A DNA stretch of 64,000 bases from Hirundichthys speculiger (taxonomy: Eukaryota; Chordata; Actinopteri; Beloniformes; Exocoetidae), in contig JAGFBZ010000261.1 of the NCBI GenBank assembly GCA_018398805.1, positions 992,001-1,056,000 on the forward strand, read 5' to 3'. Shown one piece after another: positions 56,488 through 64,000 of this stretch; the stretch's first letter is position 1, and each line of letters starts with the position of its first letter. The position numbers were made by a program, and so were the translations under genes. The notes beneath the pieces are model-generated. The model was not told where the DNA came from and searched no databases. It saw nothing but the letters and a program-made list of their open reading frames with translations.

Positions 56488-59400
56488 TCAAGGCGTCTCT
56501 GACTCGTCATCGTCTTCAGGTGATGTTGGCGAGGTGGGTGTGTCATCCTCTTCCGCTGCTGCGGTCGCTGCAGGCAGTCCAGCCGCTGCCGATGATGATG
56601 TCATCTTCTCGTAGGTCCTTCTACGCTGCCGCCTCAGTGTCTGGCTCTGCAGCTCCATGACCTCCTGCAGAACCTCCTGCGCTTCTTTCCACGATGACAC
56701 AGCCTCCTCGAGAAGACGCTCGGCTTCAGCGCGGTTTCTCTCCACCTCTAATTCGTCCTCTGTCAGCTGAGAGGTGGGGCGATAAGGGAACTGGCCATGT
56801 TTGTCAGGGGTTTTGGCCTGCAAGGAATCATAGGATCCTGACACATTTGGAGAGCTTGGACTCTGACAAGGAGACTCCTTTCTGCTGTCTAGATGAGGGG
56901 AGTCCGTTCCTCTTCCCTGCAGTGAATCGGGTCCTTTATCCTGAGAGGAGTCGGCTTCTTTAATGCATGGAGGCGAATCGAGTGTCTTCTGTACAGGAGA
57001 GTCACTCTGCTTGTTAGAAGACGAGCTGGATGATCCCCTGAGTTTTGCTGAGTGGACTGCGTCCGAGCTCTTTGATCGAGGGGAGTTGGTCAGATGATGT
57101 GAATCTTTCAGTCGAGGAGAGTCAGTGGGTTTATTTGCAGGTGACTGGGATCCTTTTGAGCGAGGAGAGTCAGTCCCTTTTGAGCGATTCCTCTTGGCTT
57201 TGGATCGAGGAGATTCTCTTCCTCTCATGCGGGGAGAGTCTTTGCCCCGGAGACGAGGAGAGTCACTGCTTCTGCTCTTTGGAGATGCTGATGACCTGCT
57301 GAGAAGGACAAGAATACTGATTTAGCTTCCATTAACTATCTGCTTGTTAGCTGGATTCTTCAACCCTATGTGACCTTTTTGTGTTACTACTTTTACAAAC
57401 TATCCATCATTGTTTGACTGAGCGTACACTCAACACTGTTGACCATGGTGAGGAACCCTGAGATTTATTTTCAAATGTGCTGCAGATGGTTTAAGCATGA
57501 GGACTAATCAACTGAAAAGTTAGGCTTCCTTTGCAGAATAATCTGCTCAGGTGTGAAATCAAGAAATATTTGCTTTCATTATTTTCACATGAGCAGATGA
57601 GCATGACGTGATTACCTCTTTCAGACAGTGGAACACTGATACAGCACTAAGGTGGTCTATCTAAAAGTATCCTAAATGTTAAAGTGGGCACAGCTTGCAG
57701 CTGTGTCACTGACACATTAGAGCTCCACAATCCATGACAGCACTCATTCAGGAAGGCTGAAATGTATTTCGATATGTGCAGTCACATACGGGGCAACAGC
57801 TGGTCAGCCAGTCCAGCAGCTCTCATGAGCAGTATGGATATCGAATTGGGAACGCGAGAGACAGGTGACAGGAGCAGCTGTTCGGCTTTGACTGAGAATG
57901 AAGAAGAGCTATGAAGTTCAGAAGTGTCCAGTGTTGTACAAACGAGCGTGAATTATAGCTCTAAATAATGTAATTTAAAGGTCTGTTCAAAGGTCCCATT
58001 TTCCCTCTCCTGCTGGGTTTAAACTGGCAGACAAATGGGATTTAAATGAGTCTGAAAGCAGCCAAAGATTGTGTTTGAAGAGAGACCATCTGACCATGTG
58101 TACTTATAAAACATGTATGATCCACTGAATTAATTCATGAAGACGCAGGAGACCTGGAAGAGGTTGGTGTCTGGGCTGTTCTGTGATGAATCAACTAATT
58201 TTCCCAATTTTCTTACAAATTTACTAATGTTTTATTCCTATCATTTTGCTTGTAAGGACAGAAATGCACATGTTCAAAATGTTTCCAGTCAGTTCCGCAC
58301 TACTTGTTTAGAATTTTTAGTTACGCAATAATTGGGTGCATAAATCACAGGTTAGATAGCAAAAAAAAAAAAAGTTGTGAGATTTTTTATTTAACAAATT
58401 GAAAAACCACTTCCCAAACCAAAATATATGACATACAGGCAAAGGGTGGATTAATCTTGCACTTTTTTTGCCTTGATTGCTCCAAAGTGAATTAATGTAA
58501 AACATTTGCAAATTCATCCATTATCTATACATGTTTCCTATTCAGAGTCTGCTCGAACCTTCCCCAGCTCTCTCTGAGTAAAAAGTGGGGGTACAACCTT
58601 GACGTGCTACCAGTCCATGGCAGGACCACATATCATCATCAGTCATCAATCAGCCTGACACACAAAGGGCCCAGCCAGGGTTTACACCAGGAACCTTCTA
58701 GCTGTGAGGCAACAGTGCTAACAGTTCCAAGCCAACATAGAGCACAGGCCATTTAAATTCAAAATGAATGTGTTTATTTTTTCAGTTTTACTATAATAAA
58801 TTGATGAAATTCCATAAAGGAGACAAACTAAGACTGAAATAGTTTTTTCTGCCTTTAAAGGGTATGTATTTGGGTGTCTGAAGTGACTACCAGCTCAAAA
58901 AAAAAACAAAAACAAAAAAAAAAAACCCCACCACACTATTGTTCGGGCTTGCTCGAGTTTTACAAATAATCACATTTAAGTGTCAATTTCAGTTCACTTT
59001 GTTGCGTCATGCAAGTGGGTGCAAGTTCAATCATACATTGCCAAATGTGCCAATTTAAATACTGTAAAACAAAAATGATCTGTCTTAATTATGTTTTTTG
59101 TGTTTATGTGTTTGGGTGCCTTTTTGTGCCAAACTAACGAGAACTTTTTTGGATTCCTCAAACATATTTATATTACATTTGTGTGTTGAAGAATGAAAAT
59201 AATACTTTTACAGAATGTGTGCAAGAAAACAAGAAAGAAGGGAAAAGAAGGAAAGGTGATGAAAGTCAAGGTTGATTTGACTTGAGAAGATAAAAGCAAT
59301 CGAATAACCACAGCTTATCAAACTGTAAACTTGCAGAGTATCAATTAAAGTACACAAGGACATCATATCATGTATAATAGGAAATTACCAAAAATGATGC

Positions 59401-62400
59401 AACATGCCCTCCTGAACCCCTAAAACTAATACTGCAGATAAGATGAACAAGGATATCTATTACAAACACTAAAAAAACCTGGTCAAGTCACCCAGACATG
59501 TTAGTGATTTGTGGTACACCCTTGCATATAGGACAAAACATTATTTATTAATCCAATAAAACTTACCTCGAATGAGGAGAGTCTGAGCCCCTGAGATGAT
59601 GGAGACGAGGAGATTCAATGCCTTTGAGGTACGTTGAACTGCCTCGTCTTTCCCTCTCTGCTTTGGCCTTCTGCAGCTCCTGTCAAATGCAATATTGCTC
59701 TTGATTTAATTGCATTTTATCATCTGTGTTATTATTTTTACAGTGGCTCAAATTTCACACGAGCTATCGATGATCTGCTCATGGGTGACGTAGTCAAACC
59801 TGCAGCCTCATCTCCTCCAGCAGCTCCTGGGCTCTCTGCATCCTCTGAGCAATGAGGCTCTGCAGCTGACCCACAGGCTGGACTGAAGCCCCGCCCCCTG
59901 CTTCCTCTTCAGTTGGACAGCGACGAAGAGCGGAGCGGAACTCGGAGCGAATCATCGCTGGTCTGGAGACAGGGATGAAAATGAGAATAAGGGTGAGTGT
60001 ATGAAGCAGTTGTATAAATCCTGTACAGGCCACAGGTCCAGCTACTGAGTGCTGCTTTCCAGCTTCTCCTGGGGGATCCCTCAACGATCCCAGACTAGAA
60101 GAAATTGACTGTATTACACATGTCCAAAGGTCCAAGAAATCAAGTAAAAAACCTCATCCTGGATTCAGACCTGAGTTTTGATGCTCACATCAGAACTGTC
60201 ACCAAGAAAGCATTTTATCACCTGACAAACATCTCCACGGTTCAGAGACCAGAGGTTGTGAAGGTAACAGAAAGACCACAGTTGAGCCTTTGTCTTGTTT
60301 CGCTCCAGTGTCTCGCTACTTTTTTGTGGTTTTTAAATATATTTTAAACACATTATTTAGGCTCGGGCTCCTGTTCGCGGATTTTGATTTTCACGGAGGG
60401 GCGGCGGTCCCCATTAACCGCAAAAAATAATGGATCACTGTGTTTATTCATTTCTAAATAGATTTATTTTATCTACATTTTGTTTAGTATCTGTTCATAA
60501 CTTTCATGGATAAAATTTCTTGGCACAGCCAAGGATCGTAGGGACAATCTACATTAGCATCTGCATTATAAGCCTCTCTATGACTGCTCAATGCTTCTGT
60601 GGATGCTGACTGAGGGAGTAAAATCACTAATGGGTACAACTGAAATAGCTTTACTTTACAGGATGTCTAGTTTATAACTACAGATGTGTGTGTGTGTTAA
60701 TGTGATCTAGTTGTCTGATTTAGATGCCCCCATAGCCTAATGGATTGTGATATTCCACCTGGAATGTCTCAGGATCATCCAGGAGAAGCTATGGAATAGG
60801 ACGCAATGTTCTCAGTTCCGATAAGCCACTGAAAATGAATGGATGGGTAGGTAATCCTTCACACCTTATCGATTAGAAGGGGTTACTGAATGAGTTTTTC
60901 ATTCATAGGAATTTTATACCAAGTATTATGTAGTGTTGTCATAACTTTTGAGATATTAAGTGTTAAGAGTACCTGGAGGAGTGGACTTCATCCATAGAGG
61001 CACAGCGACTCCGACCCTGTATGCTGAACCTCTTTCCTGGTTGTGGTGTTCGAGACTGAGCCTGGAGGACCTGACAGAAAAAGTTTGTTTATAAGAGGTG
61101 AGATCATCAGCCTGGAAAGCCATCAGTTAAGAAGAGATGAATCAAGTGGAAATGCTGCCAAGAAATTTAGCAATTCCAGTTGAAAGTGAATAGAATTGAA
61201 CCTACAATGTTTTTTTGGTTTTTTTTTCATTATAGGTCAGTTTCAAGCAATGTTAATGTTCTAGTAGAAAAATGTCATCTTAAGAAAAGGGTAACCTACC
61301 TGCTGGTTCATGTGGACCTTGGAGGATTCTAGATGGAGCTGCTTGCCCCAGGACCGTTCACTGCCCCTGGGTAGACTGCTGGTTTTCAACTTAGGCTCTT
61401 TAGAAGTCACCCACAACTTTGAAACATCAGTGCCAGATCGCTGACGAACCCCTCCACTACAGCCCCCCTTCTGCAGATCAACCCGAAAGCTGTTCTCCCA
61501 GGATTCACACAACTCATCATCATAGTCGAGGGAGAAGCCATCTTCCTCTGCAACCAGGTCAAGGGTCAGCATGCCATGGGAGGACGTTGATGCCTAAGGA
61601 AGGGGATTAAAGTCAACAGAATCTGATTAAAAATGACTTCACTTTCCAACAACTGAAAGGTGTAATAGGAATCTTAGTACCACGGCCATGAGGTGTCCTC
61701 TGGTCGGCAGGCGACGGCCATGTGGGATCTTCGCTCTGTCTCTGGTAGGATGAGCAAGCGCACTGTCCTCTTCAGTGGTGACCTGGACAGACAGAAGTGT
61801 CTGAAAACTGACTGCAGCCTTGTGAAATGTTCCATATAGCTGAGGACAGCTTTAAAAAGGTTAAACCCAATGTAGAATGTGCAGTTATTTGGTCAGTCTA
61901 CAATATGTTAATGATACCAGAGTTAGAACAACCCTAGGTCTTTTATTAGATGGTTGAGACTGTAAGCTTTTGTTAGGCAAGGCGAGTTTATTTGTACAGC
62001 ACATATTATACACGTATGAAATGTTCTAAATTGGAACTGAAGAGGTGTTTGCAGCAAAATTGCAATTAATATTTTGGAGCTACATTAAAATAAATAGCTA
62101 TTCTAAGATTCATAATTGCCATTCCACTTAAGTGATGGTGTGGATAAAGTCCCTTCAGACAAACCGAGGTCATTCTAATTTTGTATATGTATATGTCAAA
62201 TTGTATATGTAAAAGGACTGTTTGTATAGCCATCTCTGTCCATACAAGTCAACTACCAAATCCAACTGACTGAGGTACCTGTACAAAACATCCATCCATT
62301 CATTCATTAATCTCTACCTATCCAGGTTCAGGTCTTGGGCACAGCTGAGAAATATAATCTCTCCAGCATCTCCTAGGTTTGACTGGGGGACTTGGTGACA

Positions 62401-62962
62401 GGTCTAATAGGGTGTCAACCAGGTGCCCAAACCATTTCAAATGTAGAGGAGCATCAGCTCTACTCTGTACAAACAACACTTTTTATACACTTTTTCTAAA
62501 GATAAAAATGACCTTGGTTTGTCTATAGGGACTCTATCCACACTGCCACTTAAGTGAAGTGAGATTTTTGAGTCTTGTCAGAGGCTTAAAATATTTATTT
62601 TGACATAGCTCTATTGCTTCAACAGACAATACAAACATTAATCTGCATTTTGCTTCAAGCACATATTTTCATATTTTGTTCTCATTCAAAACTGCTCAGA
62701 TACACATCATTTGGTCCTAAACAAAAGTTCACACCCCTTAACATCTAAAAATAGACCAAGGATTGATTTAACTGGAATGTTTGTTTAAGCTATCTTTCAA
62801 TGGCATATTTAACTTATCAGTTTAATTTGGCTTGACAATAAATAAACCAGCTTGTACCTCATCTAAAACTCTGTTCTTGGCTTTGATGATGGCCACGTTG
62901 AGGGCGTTGACCCATGATTCCTTCTCCTCAGGACTCACCGCGAGAAAAACCAGGTTAGGAAC
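56488..62962 (-). CDS. plekho1: PLEKHO1 (CKIP-1), partial, N-terminus beyond window
   Basis: Seven minus-strand exons, in transcript order: 62962-62858, 61782-61681, 61593-61300, 61070-60973, 59962-59800, 59679-59567 and 57298-56488. All phases match and together give 561 residues plus stop. The first exon encodes the end of the PH domain ([17 protein letters not shown], then [17 protein letters not shown]); then [34 protein letters not shown] and [10 protein letters not shown] follow, all as in human PLEKHO1. A short coil, [16 protein letters not shown], comes next. The last exon starts with SP/DSPR repeats and ends with the conserved leucine-zipper coil (about residues 472-524 of this fragment: [20 protein letters not shown]) and an acidic tail. 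PLEKHO1 binds phosphoinositides at the membrane, recruits CK2 alpha and modulates Smurf1 and Akt signalling. Human protein is 409 residues in total, so this copy is longer, mainly through the Ser/Pro insert. The exon ending at 59800 uses a weak donor (CAG|gtttga). Confidence 0.92.
57299..59566 (-). other. plekho1 last intron
   Basis: Non-coding. Contains a degenerate L2-type tail (58518-58735) and A-runs near 58895-58925. No other gene seen. Confidence 0.6.
58518..58735 (-). repeat. Degenerate L2-type retroelement tail
   Basis: 'tccattatctatacatgttt', 'ccccagctctctctgagta' and 'gctgtgaggcaacagtgcta' are the family landmarks in the expected order on the minus strand. Confidence 0.65.
60250..60441 (-). 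repeat. Truncated copy of the TACAGTGATCCC MITE
   Basis: 'ccacagttgagcctttgtct' and 'ggtccccattaaccgcaa', ending in 'ggatcactgtg', are the inverse of the left half of the element at 50231-50693. Only one terminus is present. Confidence 0.7.
61975..62030 (+). repeat. Short common fish repeat fragment
   Basis: 'ggcaaggcgagtttatttgt' and 'acagcacat' match the start of a ubiquitous teleost repeat (from memory). Only this fragment is clear; it lies in a plekho1 intron. Confidence 0.45.
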
Positions 62963-63059
62963 CTGAAGAAATATATATTTTTAAAATCTACCACTTACAG
63001 GGTACTTACATGTGCACCCATGTATACCCATGTGTATATATGTTTTCTCCAGGTATTCC

Positions 63060-63640
63060 AGTTCACTCTCACAGTCCACAAGCCAGCTTGGTCTTTTAAA
63101 TTGCTCATAGAGGTTAAAATCCAGGTTCAGCTACTGGCCTGTGGCCCCTTGCCATCCCTCCTCTGCCCCTCCCATCTTCCCGGCCATTTCCTGTCATAAC
63201 ACTTTCAGTAAAGACCACTATCCCTCCATTATCTATGCGTGCTTAATCCTCTGCAGGGTCACAGGGATCTGCTGGAGTCTATCCCAGCTCTCTTTCGGCG
63301 AAAGGCAGGGGTTCACCCTGGACAGGTCATCAGTCCATCACAGGGACACATGTAGATGAACAACCTTTCACATTCACAATCACTCCTATGGACAATTTAG
63401 AACCACCAACTAACCTGACATGCATGTCTTTGGACTGTGGGAGGAAGCCAGAGTACCTGGGTGAAACCCACGCAAGAACAGGGAGAACACGCAAACTCCA
63501 CACAGAAATACCCCTGCAGAAGTTTGAACCAGGAACCGTCTTGCTGTGAGGCAACAGTGCTAACCACCAAGCCACGGTGCTGCCCATAAAGACCACTAGA
63601 GCCACAAAATCTTTACAAAAATAAAATTAAAAAAAAAAAA
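63060..63640 (+). repeat. Degenerate SINE split by an L2-type insertion
   Basis: 'caggttcagctactggcctg', 'tggccccttgccatccctcc' and 'atttcctgtcataacac' resemble the body of the tRNA-SINE also seen at 48957. After the L2-type insert the tail resumes at 'taaagaccactagagccac' and ends in a poly-A run. Lies in a plekho1 intron, upstream of the first visible exon. Confidence 0.6.
63221..63586 (-). mobile_element. L2-type retroelement tail with 12-bp TSD
   Basis: The best-preserved copy in the window. Landmarks in order: 'ccctccattatctatgcg', 'caccctggacaggtcatcag', 'ggactgtgggaggaagccag', 'gctgtgaggcaacagtgcta' and 'ccacggtgctgccca'. The perfect 12-bp duplication TAAAGACCACTA lies on both sides (63209-63220 and 63587-63598). 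It is inserted within the older SINE. Confidence 0.85.
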
Positions 63641-64000
63641 GAAGTGCTGAAGAAGCATCTTTTAATGCTAACAGATGATGAGCACACTCGGTGCGGTAAT
63701 ACATCAGCTGATATTTAGACAAGGTGTGAATTATGTTTTGTAAAAATATGTCTGTCAGTTTAGTGACAAACAGGGTCTGCATTAGCCACATCTCCTGAGG
63801 CAGAGAAACCTTAAAAACAATGCTTCGTCAGACTTCTGATTTATGAACATTGGTTTCATGTGTGTGGAAACAGAGTAAGTCACATTTCTTTCAGCTTCAT
63901 TTCAGAGGAGCGTGACTGTAACAGACTGCAGCGGAGCAGAGACTAGAACACGAGTGTCAGACTGACATGTGAAAGTGTTTTAGGGATTATCGTGCTGTAA
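63641..64000 (-). other. plekho1 intron, right edge
   Basis: No exon was recognised; the upstream plekho1 exons (PH-domain start) must lie to the right of the window. Confidence 0.5.

Noticed and set aside
57045..57325. Plus-strand open frames opposite the plekho1 last exon
   Set aside because: They are antisense shadows of the SP-repeat coding exon, with open frames produced by the repeat.

Overview
The window looks like nuclear DNA of a ray-finned fish, probably a percomorph-type teleost. The reasons are compact multi-exon genes with GT-AG introns (several only 78-114 bp), conserved vertebrate proteins, many microsatellites, and repeat families typical of teleosts: hAT and Harbinger-like MITEs, an L2-type tail ending in ATGG repeats, tRNA-derived SINEs and a Tc1 remnant. 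No species name can be supported from the sequence alone.

Four protein-coding genes are recognised. mllt11 (AF1q; + strand, CDS 11579-11950) is a tiny gene with a TATA box and an ETS/GABP-type site upstream. gabpb2 (GA-binding protein beta-2; + strand, coding exons 18559-26782) has intact splice sites, but its reading frame is broken at least twice, in exons 3 and 6, with a third ambiguity at the start of the last exon. anp32e (acidic nuclear phosphoprotein 32E, an H2A.Z chaperone; + strand, 30820-37052) is intact, but the segment aligned with its H2A.Z-binding region is divergent. plekho1 (CKIP-1; - strand, 56488-62962) is partial: the exons for the first part of the PH domain lie beyond the right edge. 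Its last exon carries an SP/DSPR-rich repeat expansion.

Layout: 1-10.2 kb is gene-free and rich in transposons, with two clean hAT MITEs back to back at 4352-6253. 10.3-12.5 kb is mllt11. 12.5-15.3 kb holds one copy of a ~710-bp repeat and the GC-richer putative gabpb2 promoter. 15.3-29.4 kb is gabpb2, with a second copy of the ~710-bp repeat in intron 1, a Harbinger-like element in intron 4 and a hAT remnant in intron 7. 30.6-37.1 kb is anp32e, with a Tc1 fossil in intron 2. 37.1-56.4 kb is a long stretch without a convincing gene, containing anp32e 3' sequence, a degraded hAT transposase with nested MITEs, SINEs and a possible enhancer-like region. 56.4-64 kb is plekho1.

The genes do not form an operon-like unit. 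All four are known from human 1q21, where MLLT11/GABPB2 and ANP32E/PLEKHO1 are neighbouring pairs some distance apart, so the window is a compact conserved-synteny block. Functional themes are transcription and chromatin (GABP beta, ANP32E, AF1q as a transcriptional cofactor) and membrane/kinase signalling (PLEKHO1). No previously undescribed multi-gene system was seen. The most unusual items are the gene-specific frame breaks in gabpb2, the 17-bp-flanked duplicate around its promoter, and the divergent anp32e and plekho1 segments.
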